Virus record (IMG/VR): IMGVR_UViG_3300035700_000359
Span: 3,357-30,917 of that record
Strand: one strand, 5' to 3'
Length of the DNA stretch: 27,561 nucleotides
From: a virus
The notes under the pieces were generated by a model. The model saw only the letters and a program-made list of their open reading frames with translations. It was not told where the DNA came from and searched no databases. Each line of letters starts with the position of its first letter. Position 1 is the stretch's first letter. The position numbers and the translations under genes are program-made. This document shows, in pieces, positions 15,727 through 24,500 of the stretch.

Positions 15727-17427
15727 ATGGAATTAAAATTTTTAAAGAAAGAACAGATAAAGTTTTTAAGAGAAGGGCAATACATAGAAGAAAATGAATC
15801 TCCTCAAGAAAGATTTACAGATATAGTAAATAGAGTAAGAGACTACGAAAAAGACTACTCAAAAGGATTAGCAGACAGAATGGAATATATGCTAGATAAA
15901 AATATATTTAGTTTATCAACACCTGCTTTATCCAACTTTGGTAGAAAAAAAAAGAAAGGTAGTAATACTCAAAGTTTACCTGCATCTTGCAATATTATAA
16001 CTGTAGGAGATTCTATATCAGACATTGGTTATTCTAATTCGGAAGTAAGAATGTTATCTAAATTAGGAGCTGCAGCAGGTACTAACTATACTAGAGTATC
16101 TCAAAAAGGTACAAAAATATCATATGATTTTTATACTAATTCAAAATTAGATTGGATAGAAGATGATGTTAGTGCTGCACAAAAAACTAGTCAAGGAGCA
16201 AAAAGAAGAGGGTATGTTACTCCCTTTTTATCTATAATGGATAATGATTTTTATAAACTGATGGAAAGAATAGATAAAAGAAATCCTGATGAAAATGACA
16301 ATTTAATTAATAATACTGTAGGTATTATACTTCCATTAGGATTTAGAAAAACTTTAAATACTGATCAAGAAGCTAAAAAAAGGTATTTAATGGTTCTTCA
16401 AGAAAGACAGAAGACAGGTAAAGTTTATATGGTAGATGTAGAAAATTGTAATATAAACTCATCTCCTGTATATAAAAGATTAAACATGCCTGTTGAAACT
16501 AGTAATATATGTTGTGAGTTTTTACAGCCTTTATTTGATAACATGACTTCTGTTTGTGTAATAGGTGCTCTTAATCTAAATCATTGGGACGAAATAGCAA
16601 AGAATCCACAAATGATTATAGATAGTTTTATGTTTTTAGATATTATGAATGAAGAATACATAAAACTAACAAAAGGTATTCCTTTTATGAAAAAAGCTAG
16701 AAAAGCTGCAAAATATAAAAGAGATATAGGTTTAGGAGTATTAGGATTTCATGAAGCTTTACAAAAAAGAGGATTTGCTTTTGGAGATATTTACAGTAGA
16801 GCTTTTAATAAAGTAGTTTTTAAAACTATTAGGCATTACGGTGAAGTAGCTACAAAAGAAATGGCAAAAACTTTAGGGCCAGCACCTATATGTAAAGATG
16901 CTAGCATGATAAGAAGAAATGCTTCATTAATGATGATAGCTCCTAATAAGTCTACTAGCTTTATTTCTGGTATAACTTCAGGAGGTATAGAACCTTTTAT
17001 GAGTAATATATTTATGAAAACTTTAGCAAAAATACAACACGTATTTAGAAATCCTCATTTAGAAAATTTATTAAAAACTAAAAATAAGAACACAGAAGTT
17101 GTCTGGGATTCTATAATGGATAATAACGGTTCAGTTTCTCATTTAGATTTTTTAGATGAAGATGAAAAAAATATATTTAAAACTTTTGCTGAAGTTAGTC
17201 CTAAAGATATAATAGATCTTGCAAGAGATAGACAAGAATTTGTAGACATGGGACAAAGTTTAAATCTTGTATTTAGAAAAAACTATACACTTCAAGATAT
17301 AGCTAGTATTCATAAATATGCATGGGAAAATCAAATTAAGACTTTATATTATGCTTATTCTTCTGCTCATGCAGCATTAGAAAAAGACGGAGAAAATTGG
17401 GATTCATGTGCTATGTGTGCAGATTAA
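15727..17427 (+). CDS. nrdA: Class I ribonucleotide reductase large subunit (compact)
   Basis: 566-residue catalytic subunit. Redox Cys88 (PASCNI) pairs with Cys277 (SVCVIGALNL); the thiyl-radical site is SNICCE with Asn260, Cys262 and Glu264; the radical-transfer tyrosine pair is in KTLYYAYS near the end; Cys561 and Cys564 in CAMCAD form the C-terminal shuttle for thioredoxin or glutaredoxin. The protein starts directly with the catalytic barrel's N-terminal helices, without the roughly 90-residue ATP-cone that gives dATP feedback inhibition, and is about 200 residues shorter than E. coli NrdA. Loss of the cone is common in phage enzymes and fits unrestrained dNTP production. A Lys-rich patch (RKKKKGSN) lies at 73-80. 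Confidence 0.95.
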   Translation: MELKFLKKEQIKFLREGQYIEENESPQERFTDIVNRVRDYEKDYSKGLADRMEYMLDKNIFSLSTPALSNFGRKKKKGSNTQSLPASCNIITVGDSISDIGYSNSEVRMLSKLGAAAGTNYTRVSQKGTKISYDFYTNSKLDWIEDDVSAAQKTSQGAKRRGYVTPFLSIMDNDFYKLMERIDKRNPDENDNLINNTVGIILPLGFRKTLNTDQEAKKRYLMVLQERQKTGKVYMVDVENCNINSSPVYKRLNMPVETSNICCEFLQPLFDNMTSVCVIGALNLNHWDEIAKNPQMIIDSFMFLDIMNEEYIKLTKGIPFMKKARKAAKYKRDIGLGVLGFHEALQKRGFAFGDIYSRAFNKVVFKTIRHYGEVATKEMAKTLGPAPICKDASMIRRNASLMMIAPNKSTSFISGITSGGIEPFMSNIFMKTLAKIQHVFRNPHLENLLKTKNKNTEVVWDSIMDNNGSVSHLDFLDEDEKNIFKTFAEVSPKDIIDLARDRQEFVDMGQSLNLVFRKNYTLQDIASIHKYAWENQIKTLYYAYSSAHAALEKDGENWDSCAMCAD

Positions 17428-17455
17428 AAAAAAAATTTTTATAACATTTAATAAA

Positions 17456-17483
17456 AACCTCATCTATTAATTTAGATGGGGTT
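17456..17483 (-). terminator. Stem-loop after nrdA; possible minus-strand terminator or RNA element
   Basis: An 11-pair stem with one G-T wobble joins 17456-17466 to 17473-17483 around a six-base loop. On the + strand no T-run follows (ATATTAAC), so it is a poor terminator for the upstream operon. On the - strand the stem is followed by TTTTTATTA, which looks like a terminator. It lies in the 77-base gap between nrdA and the next gene, one of the longer gaps on the + strand, and could also be a processing or stability element for + strand mRNA. Confidence 0.45.
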
Positions 17484-17504
17484 ATATTAACAAAAAATAA
17501 AAAA

Positions 17505-17849
17505 ATGACTAAAAAAATGAGTGAGACTTATTTTACATCAAGACTTGCAGAAGCTACAAATCATATTCATATTACTCTAGAAGAAAAAGCAAGAGAATAT
17601 GTTAGAAATGGTGATAGGATGCATAACTTTAATGTAGGAGCTAAAAAGAAAGATATTACAAGAGAACAAGTAATAGATAATATGCGATTAAAGCATGAGA
17701 TATCTATTGATGATATGCGTCAAGATATAGCTGAAGGTAGATTACCTACTAAAGAATTAGTAGAAGAAAAATTTGGTGATATTATTAATTATTTCGTTTT
17801 AGAAAAAATTAGTATATTACATAAAATAGATGAAAAAAATGAAGTATAA
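17505..17849 (+). CDS. Small protein, possibly MazG/DUF1599-like
   Basis: 114 residues. The pattern EEKAREYVRNGDRMHNF, then RLKHEISIDDM, then VEEKFGDIINYFVLEK resembles small all-alpha phage proteins related to NTP pyrophosphohydrolases (MazG) and DUF1599, where Glu/Asp on two helices bind magnesium: here Glu in VEEKF and Asp in GDII. Such proteins remove unwanted nucleotides, which would fit between ribonucleotide reductase and thymidylate synthase. The similarity is from memory and moderate, so treat the function as a suggestion. ATG 17505 follows an A-rich leader; a second ATG at 17517 is possible. Confidence 0.6.
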   Translation: MTKKMSETYFTSRLAEATNHIHITLEEKAREYVRNGDRMHNFNVGAKKKDITREQVIDNMRLKHEISIDDMRQDIAEGRLPTKELVEEKFGDIINYFVLEKISILHKIDEKNEV

Positions 17850-18093
17850 ACTGATTAAATTAAGTGACGATGTATTTAATGGAAAACATCCAAATGGAAT
17901 TATAGAAGGTCTTACATATGAAGGACAATTTCAAAATAGACCTCAAATAGGAAAAAGATTTCATTTTGGAACAGATAAAGATCATCCTAGAGAGCATTTA
18001 TTTACTTCTACTGTTACTCATATTATAGACAAAGAAGTTTTTAAAACTAAAAATAGTACTTATAAATTAGAAAAAATTAAAAAGAATGAATAA
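17839..18093 (+). CDS. Small beta-rich hypothetical phage protein
   Basis: 84 residues from ATG 17839 (an in-frame ATG at 17830 would add three residues). Not recognised by function. It has short strands (YKLIKLSDDVF; IIEGLTYEGQF; IGKRFHFGTD) and the end FKTKNSTYKLEKI, which suggests a small beta barrel. Proteins of this layout recur in Bacteroidota phages in my memory, without known role. It overlaps the preceding gene by 11 bases and the exonuclease gene by eight, so it is co-translated with nucleotide-metabolism genes. Confidence 0.65.
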   Translation: MKYKLIKLSDDVFNGKHPNGIIEGLTYEGQFQNRPQIGKRFHFGTDKDHPREHLFTSTVTHIIDKEVFKTKNSTYKLEKIKKNE

Positions 18094-18610
18094 TATAGTA
18101 TTTGATTTAGAAACACTAGGAAATACTAGTGAAGCACCAATAATTCAAATAGGTGCAGTAAAATTTGATGAAGATGGTAAAATACTTAATTCATTTGAAA
18201 GAAATATAGATATTGAATCTTTAGGAGATTATAACTTTAAAGTAGATTACCCAACAGTAATGTGGTGGTTTAGTCAAGATGACAAAGCTATAAAATCTGT
18301 ATTTGGAAAAGATTTAAAAAGAGTAAAACTAAAACAAGCTTTATATGAGTTTGTTAAATGGGTAGGTAAAGTAAATGATTATTCTTATTGGAGTCATGCT
18401 ACTTTTGATCCTCCTATTTTACGTAACAACTTTAACAAAGTTGGATCAAGTGATTCAATTCCTTTTAGATCACATAGAGATATTAGAACTTTAACACATT
18501 TGGCTCCAGATGTAAAACTTGTTAGAGCTGATATACCTCATAATGCATTAGAAGATGCAAAAGCAGAAGCTTTGTATATAAGTAGATGTTTAAAGTTTAT
18601 AAACTCTTAA
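18086..18610 (+). CDS. DnaQ-like 3'-5' exonuclease (DEDDh)
   Basis: 174-residue stand-alone 3'-5' exonuclease of the RNase H fold. The DEDDh residues are visible: Asp7 and Glu9 in FDLETLG, Asp108 in SHATFDPPIL, and His152 with Asp157 in HNALEDAKAEA. The segment TVMWWFSQDDKA (57-68) is typical of phage-type members annotated as Rv2179c-like exoribonucleases, so either RNA or DNA may be the substrate. Length is normal. It overlaps the previous small gene by eight bases and ends two bases before the thymidylate synthase start. Confidence 0.9.
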   Translation: MNNIVFDLETLGNTSEAPIIQIGAVKFDEDGKILNSFERNIDIESLGDYNFKVDYPTVMWWFSQDDKAIKSVFGKDLKRVKLKQALYEFVKWVGKVNDYSYWSHATFDPPILRNNFNKVGSSDSIPFRSHRDIRTLTHLAPDVKLVRADIPHNALEDAKAEALYISRCLKFINS

Positions 18611-18612
18611 TT

Positions 18613-19653
18613 ATGGCAAAAATAGATAAAAGTTATCACAAATTATTAAATGAAATTTTAAAAAAAGGTTACAAATATGAAGATCCTAATCGCAAAGATG
18701 TACATAGAATTGAAATTCCAAGTTATCAAATTAAACATGATTTTAAGGATGGCTTTCCAGCTATAACAACTAAAAAACTATATTGGAAAGGTATTGTTGG
18801 GGAATTATTATGGTTTTTAAAAGGTGATACTAATATTAAATATCTACTAGATAATAATATTAATATATGGAATAAAGATGCTTATAATTATTATTGTAAA
18901 AATGTTAGAAATCCTTTATCATTTGAAATATGGTTAGATAACATTAAATCTCATAATTTATATGAAAAGTCTGGTGATTTAGGTAGAGTATATGGTGCTC
19001 AATGGAGAAATTGGGTAAACCATGAATACTCTAATGAATTTCTAGGTTATGTAAACGAACACCCCGTAGATCAATTTTCTAATCTTATAAAAGGATTAAA
19101 AGAAACACCTATGGGTACAAAACACATAGTTACAGCTTGGAATCCTGCAGAGTTAGAAGATATGGCTTTACCACCTTGTCATTGGAGTTTTGAAATATTA
19201 GTTGAGCCAATTGGATTAGCTAATAGATTAAAGTATCAAAATAAAATGGCTGCATTTAGTAATGAACAACTAGATAGAATGAATATTCCAAAATATGCAT
19301 TTACTTTAAAATGGCATCAACGTAGTGTAGATACGTTTTTAGGTTTGCCTTTTAACATTGCAAGTTATTCATTATTGGCTCAAATTATTAGTAAACTAAC
19401 TAACATGAAGCCTAAAGGTATTATTGGTGATTTGTCTAATGTTCATATTTATGAAGAACATTTAGATGCTATTGATATACAGTTATCTAGAGATGTAAAT
19501 AAGCATGATAATTGTGAGTTAGATATTAAAGAAATTGGTTGGGATGAGAGTACTGAAGATATTTTAGATCATTTAATGATTTCAGATTTTAAATTAAAGA
19601 ATTACACATCAGAAGAATCAATACCAGCAAAAATGTTAGCCTATAATAAATAA
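18613..19653 (+). CDS. thyA: Thymidylate synthase ThyA (with insertions)
   Basis: 346 residues from ATG 18613; an upstream in-frame ATG at 18586 would overlap the exonuclease and add nine atypical residues. It converts dUMP to dTMP with methylene-tetrahydrofolate. Seen: FPAITTKKLYWKGIVGELLWFLKG (48-71), GRVYGAQWR (124-132), the catalytic Cys189 in LPPCHWSF, the phosphate-binding RSVDTFLGLPFNIASY (237-252) and DLSNVHIYEEHLDAI. It is about 80 residues longer than E. coli ThyA because of insertions near 95-120 and 200-225, both seen in some phage and eukaryotic forms. A folate-dependent ThyA rather than ThyX, supplying dTMP for an AT-rich genome. Confidence 0.97.
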   Translation: MAKIDKSYHKLLNEILKKGYKYEDPNRKDVHRIEIPSYQIKHDFKDGFPAITTKKLYWKGIVGELLWFLKGDTNIKYLLDNNINIWNKDAYNYYCKNVRNPLSFEIWLDNIKSHNLYEKSGDLGRVYGAQWRNWVNHEYSNEFLGYVNEHPVDQFSNLIKGLKETPMGTKHIVTAWNPAELEDMALPPCHWSFEILVEPIGLANRLKYQNKMAAFSNEQLDRMNIPKYAFTLKWHQRSVDTFLGLPFNIASYSLLAQIISKLTNMKPKGIIGDLSNVHIYEEHLDAIDIQLSRDVNKHDNCELDIKEIGWDESTEDILDHLMISDFKLKNYTSEESIPAKMLAYNK

Positions 19654-19655
19654 AT

Positions 19656-19772
19656 ATGGAAAAAGATTGGATTATAGATTTAGATAAAAAAGAAACAATC
19701 CTCAAGAGGTTAAAAAACAAAAAAACAGTAGAGGATGAGTCAGATGACAGTAAACAAACAGTAGAAGATTAA
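19656..19772 (+). CDS. 38-residue acidic/basic mini-protein
   Basis: ATG 19656 starts two bases after the thyA stop with the same A-rich junction as other genes (TAAATATG), and the frame ends with TAA just before a terminator. The peptide begins MEKDWIIDLDKKETILKRL, then a Lys-rich stretch, then an acidic tail VEDESDDSKQTVED. No family recognised. The frame is open between two defined gene signals and its two halves have opposite charge, which favours a real coding gene over chance, but 38 codons is short. Confidence 0.5.
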   Translation: MEKDWIIDLDKKETILKRLKNKKTVEDESDDSKQTVED

Positions 19773-19778
19773 TAATAT

Positions 19779-19799
19779 AGGGGAGTAAAATCCCCTTTT
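19779..19799 (+). terminator. Rho-independent terminator before the helicase gene
   Basis: GGGGA at 19780-19784 pairs with TCCCC at 19791-19795 around the six-base loop GTAAAA, followed by TTTT. It begins about seven bases after the mini-protein stop and ends nine bases before the helicase ATG. The left flank AATATAGGGG matches the terminator at 2841. The short stem suggests partial termination between the thyA unit and the helicase. Confidence 0.75.
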
Positions 19800-19807
19800 G
19801 TATTTAA

Positions 19808-21007
19808 ATGAAAATGATAAATAATGAAAAAAAAGATAAAATACAAAAAGAAGCATTACAAGCATGGATAGATTCTAAAAAAATAGGAACTTGTGAAATA
19901 ATTACTGGATTAGGTAAGACATTTATTGCTTTGCATGCATTATATACTATGCCAAAAGATGATGGTAAAGTACATTTATTTTTAGCAGAAGTTAAAGATA
20001 GAAAAAAAGATTTATATCTTGAAATAAAGAAATATAATGAAATATTTAATAGAGACGTTTTAAAAGACTATAATTTAAAGTTTAAATGCTATCAGGCTGC
20101 ATATAAGTACACCAATTTAGAATTAGGACTAGTTATATCAGATGAGATACATGATGCATGTACACCCTCTTATTCTAGGTTTTATACTAACAATAAGTAT
20201 GATGGAGTTATAGGTTTAAGTGCAACTATAGATAGAAAAACAAGCTATGAAGTAGAACCAGGTAAATTTATAACTAAAGGTAAAATACTAGACAGTATAG
20301 CACCTGTTATTTTTAAATATGGCTTTAAAAAAGCATTTAAAGATGAGACTACTAGAAAGTTAAATGTTCATATAATACTAGGAAACTTAGATAACAAAAG
20401 AAAAACTATTAAAGGTGGGCCAAAAAAGAAACCGTTTTATCAAACTGAAGATGCTTATTATAAATATTGGACAAAAAGAATAAGTCAATCTTTTTTTATA
20501 GCAGATATTGAAAAGAGAGAATTAATGTTTAATATTTCTTCTAAAAAAAGAAATGATTTACTTTATAGTTTACCTTCTAAAATTAATGAAGCAATTTTAT
20601 TAACAGAATCATTAAAAGGTAAAACTATATTATTTGGTAATCATATTAAATCTTTATTAGAAATAACTCCTAATACTATTAGTTCTTATAATAATGACAA
20701 TCAAAATGATAAAATAAGAAAAGACTTTGATAATGATAAAATAAGTTTAATAGCTAGTTTTAAAAAGTTAAAACAAGGTGCAAATTTAAAAGGTTTAGAT
20801 AACTGTGTTATAATCTCTTATTATGGATCAAGTAAAGACCTAACTCAAAGAATAGGAAGACTTAGAAACAATGGAGAAATTGGTCAAATATTTATATTTG
20901 TTACCAGAGAGACTCAAGAAGAAACATGGTTTTCTAAAATGTTTGAAAATTTTGAAAATGTAAAAACTTTCTCTTACAATAGTGTAAGTGAATACTTAAA
21001 TAAATAA
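19808..21007 (+). CDS. Superfamily 2 DNA/RNA helicase
   Basis: 399-residue SF2 ATPase. Domain 1: IQKEALQAW (12-20) resembling the Q region, Walker A ITGLGKTF (32-39), Walker B DEIH (112-115) and motif III SAT (138-140). Domain 2: TILFGNHIKS (about 275), LIASFKKLKQGANLKGLDNCVI and motif VI LTQRIGRLRNNG (about 347-358) with the arginine fingers. The layout and size resemble small phage helicases such as UvsW-like or restriction-type unwinding enzymes. Alternative starts exist (ATG 19814), with no effect on the fold. It begins the last + strand unit, with the phosphoesterase 13 bases downstream. Role in replication restart or recombination is inferred. Confidence 0.92.
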   Translation: MKMINNEKKDKIQKEALQAWIDSKKIGTCEIITGLGKTFIALHALYTMPKDDGKVHLFLAEVKDRKKDLYLEIKKYNEIFNRDVLKDYNLKFKCYQAAYKYTNLELGLVISDEIHDACTPSYSRFYTNNKYDGVIGLSATIDRKTSYEVEPGKFITKGKILDSIAPVIFKYGFKKAFKDETTRKLNVHIILGNLDNKRKTIKGGPKKKPFYQTEDAYYKYWTKRISQSFFIADIEKRELMFNISSKKRNDLLYSLPSKINEAILLTESLKGKTILFGNHIKSLLEITPNTISSYNNDNQNDKIRKDFDNDKISLIASFKKLKQGANLKGLDNCVIISYYGSSKDLTQRIGRLRNNGEIGQIFIFVTRETQEETWFSKMFENFENVKTFSYNSVSEYLNK

Positions 21008-21020
21008 AAAATAAATAAAA

Positions 21021-21539
21021 ATGGATAGATTTATAGCAGATCTCCACTTAGGAGACAAAAAACATAGTAAAAAAAGAGGATTTAATTCTATAGAAAAAAT
21101 GCATGATCATATTATTGAGGAATGGAACTTAGTAACTTCTAAAAATGATAGGGTATTTTTACTAGGTGATGTAGCTATATCAGCCAAGTACTATCCATTA
21201 TTAGAAGAATTAAACGGAAAGATTTATGTTATATTAGGAAATCATGATAAATTTAAAGATGTTCCTAAATTGTTAAAATGTGTAGAAGGAATTAGTGGAT
21301 TATATAAATATGTAAATAATATATATTTATCTCATTGTCCTATTAATGAATGTCAAATAGGTAGTAAAGTTAGTTTAAATATTCATGGACACATGCATAA
21401 AAACTATATTAAAACTTATATTTGGGATTATGCAATAAGAGATGAAGTTCCAGTAAAACACCCTAATTTTATAAATGTTTGTGTAGATAGAATAGGCTAT
21501 AATCCTCAGACATTAAATCAATTAATGGCTAACCGTTAA
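21021..21539 (+). CDS. Calcineurin-like metallophosphoesterase
   Basis: 172-residue single-domain metallophosphoesterase. Metal and phosphate ligands: Asp7 and His9 in ADLHLGD, Asp50 in LLGD, Asn75 and His76... in GNHD (residues 74-77 region), His105 in LSHCPI and His124 with His126 in GHMH. Compact phage forms act as phosphodiesterases or nucleotide phosphatases; the substrate is not visible. It follows the helicase by 13 bases with an A-rich leader, and a long-stem terminator lies 5 bases after the stop. Exact residue numbers may be off by one. Confidence 0.93.
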   Translation: MDRFIADLHLGDKKHSKKRGFNSIEKMHDHIIEEWNLVTSKNDRVFLLGDVAISAKYYPLLEELNGKIYVILGNHDKFKDVPKLLKCVEGISGLYKYVNNIYLSHCPINECQIGSKVSLNIHGHMHKNYIKTYIWDYAIRDEVPVKHPNFINVCVDRIGYNPQTLNQLMANR

Positions 21540-21544
21540 ACAAC

Positions 21545-21578
21545 AAAAGGTATGTAGTTAAATACATACCTTTTTTTT
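21545..21578 (+). terminator. Strong terminator between convergent transcription units
   Basis: A perfect 12-pair stem joins AAAAGGTATGTA (21545-21556) to TACATACCTTTT (21563-21574) around a six-base GTTAAA loop, and T-residues continue to 21578 (eight Ts). It stops + strand reading after the phosphoesterase. On the - strand the stem is followed by TTTTGTTG, so it may also stop the giant gene's transcript about 20 bases past its stop codon: a bidirectional terminator. Confidence 0.92.
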
Positions 21579-21598
21579 AGTCGCTTATAAAAATCTAA

Positions 21599-24500
21599 TT
21601 AAAATCCAAATGATGATTTATTACTAAGATTATAAATTTTATGATAATCTTTCATAAATTCTTTTACTCCAGGAGTTCTTTTTCCTACATTCTTAATAAA
21701 CTTATCAAAATTTTCAGGATCTACTAAATCTTCTCCGTTAAGTACATCACCCATTTCAAATAATACTCCAATTGTATCTCCAAAATCTTTAAATAATCTT
21801 GTAGCAGGAACTGGAGATTTAAGAATTTTTAATAACTCTGGAATACTATAGAATTGAGAAAGTTCCATTTCTAATCTTCTCATTTGATATAAAGTAAATC
21901 CTAATACTGCGCTATCATCATCATCAAATGCTGCAGAAAGTAAAGAAGTAAGAAGAGGTATTATAACTAAAGTTAAAGCAAATTCTCCACTAGCTTGAGT
22001 TATATTAGCTTTTTCATGTTGAGATAAAGTTCCCCAATGCGCTTTTAATGCTTGCATTCCCATTTCTCTACTTTTTATTGCACTAAGAATAAATCTTACT
22101 AAACTAGTATAAAATCCTTCTTCATATTCTTGTAATGAGCTGTTAAAAGTTCTTTGATCTTCTCTTAAATCCTCTTTATTTACAGCTACATTATCAATAT
22201 TTTTAAATCTTCTATTAAAAGAATCATAAAAATATTTTCTAAACATACCAACAAATTTCCAATACCAGTGTCTATAAAGTTCAGCTCTAGTTTTTTGCTT
22301 ATAGTTACCTACTATATCATAAGTTTTATTATCTATAAGATTTTTAATTTTAGTTTTACCTCCTTTATCAAATTCCGTTAATTTGTTAAATTTAGTAAAT
22401 ACTAATTTATCAGATACTACTAATTTTTTATTCTTATCTTGGCTAAACATCTCTAACATAGTAGCAGCTTCTTTTTCAGTAGCTACTATTTTGCCTTCTT
22501 TATTTATATAGTTATAGTCCTTATCTCTAACTGCAATTCCATCTAAAATAGATAAAACCATAGTACTTTGAATCCAATGCTCTCCAGAAGCTTGTGTTAC
22601 TTGTCTTGCTTCTTTTGTTAGTCCTTTTTTAGCTAAAGTAGATGCTAGGAAATCACCAGCTTCTCCCATTAAATTTCCTTCTAAATCAAAATATTCATTA
22701 ATTTGATTTACTATAGATTCATTTATAGGTCTAGTAACATCTGCCATAGTTTGTTTTAAATGTTTAGCATAGAATTTTTCAGAATTTTTTATATTCTTAG
22801 ATTTTATAATATCCCCTGCTATAAAACTTTCTAAAAATAATTGAGTTTTAGTGTTAGTAACGTTTGCAAATCCTTGACCTAAATTTAAAGGCAATGATAC
22901 AAAAGAAGCTAATCCTGTAATTTTAGATGCAACTTTATTAGCATCAGCATTAAGAATAGGAACTTTTACTCCATTTTTATTTAATACATCGTAAAATTGT
23001 TGCTCATTTAAATTTTTAAGCATCTTATACATATTACTATTAGCAGCATTCTCAGTGAATTCAAATTTACCTGTATTAGTATTTTTACTATTTTGACTTC
23101 CTTTCTGAAGATAAATAGGCTTATAATAAGCAACATCTAATAAAGTAGAAAACTCAAGTTCTACTTCTCTTCTGTTTTTGTATCTATTTATATTTTTAGC
23201 TTCTAGTCTAAATATAGTAAATAAATCTAAAGATTGATCTTTAGCTTTCATTTTATTATCTCCTGTTCCATCTCTAAAATGTAAAGGAATTTTAAATACT
23301 TCTTTACCTGCTGCATCATATTCTGTGTTAACAAATCCAACATCATCAGATCTTACTGTACTTAAATCTTTATATCCTTCTTTAACTTCATCTAATATAT
23401 TACCATTATAAGCTCTTTCTAATGCACTCTTATATATTTTAGGTAAACCATAAAAAACAACATTTTTGTTTTTATACATATAAGTATTTAATCCTTGTCT
23501 TCCATATATTGTATTGTTTCCTTCATCATTTTTAGATTTAAAATAATCTAAAACTTCTTTTTCAATAGTAGAAAGATTAGAATAAGAGTTTTTATATTTA
23601 TCTAAAACTTGAAATTCATCTACTTTATCAACAAAATATTTAGTTTTTAAAGCTTTGTATTCTTTATCTAATTTATTAAATTCTTCATCTGTCTCTTCTA
23701 GTTCTTGAAGCTTATATCTTATAGTGCTCATCCTCTTACTAGCCTCTAATACTTCTAATTTATAATCACTTAATAAGTAAGGAACTCCAGTAGAATCAAA
23801 TTGTAACATATTTTTAAACATCTTGTTTATATTGCTACTACCTTTTTCATCTCTTAATTTTCTAAATAAGACTTTAACTCTTTGATCCTCTTCCATATCT
23901 TCTTGAATCTCTCTATCTTGCATTTCATTTAGTCTATGTTGATATAGTTGAATTAACTTGTCAGAAGCTTTTAAACCATTACCTAGAGAAGCACTCATTG
24001 CACTTATATCTTTAGAAGGATCATTAAATAATTTATTTACTTCTTCTTCTACTTCTTCTTGAATTCTTTCTCTATCTCTACCTGCCATTTGTCTTAAAAC
24101 CCAAGTATCTTTATCTCCTTTTATATTATTAGCAGAATATTCTTTTTCTAATCTTTCTCTATTTCTATACTCTACATTTGGAAAATACTTTACATCAGAT
24201 AATTTCTTAGTAACATAAGATAGTTGATAATCTTTAAAAGAATTTTTTACATTTTCAAAACTAGTAGATACTTCAGTTAACACATCAATAGCCTCCTGCA
24301 ACTCGTTATCTTTAATTCCTTCTATAGATTTATCAGGACGAGCCTTATAAGTAGAAAGAACAGATTTCATTACAGGAATGCTAGAGAATGATTTTATATA
24401 ATTTTCATAGAATGTTAAAACAAATTCTAAATCAGATAATTCATTAGTATCAAGATTATCTAGTTGATTATTTAAATAACTTAAATTATTTTTTGCTTCA

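Noticed and set aside
15528-15785. - strand frame spanning the nrdB-nrdA junction
   Set aside because: Both + strand genes have confirmed catalytic residues and abut here.
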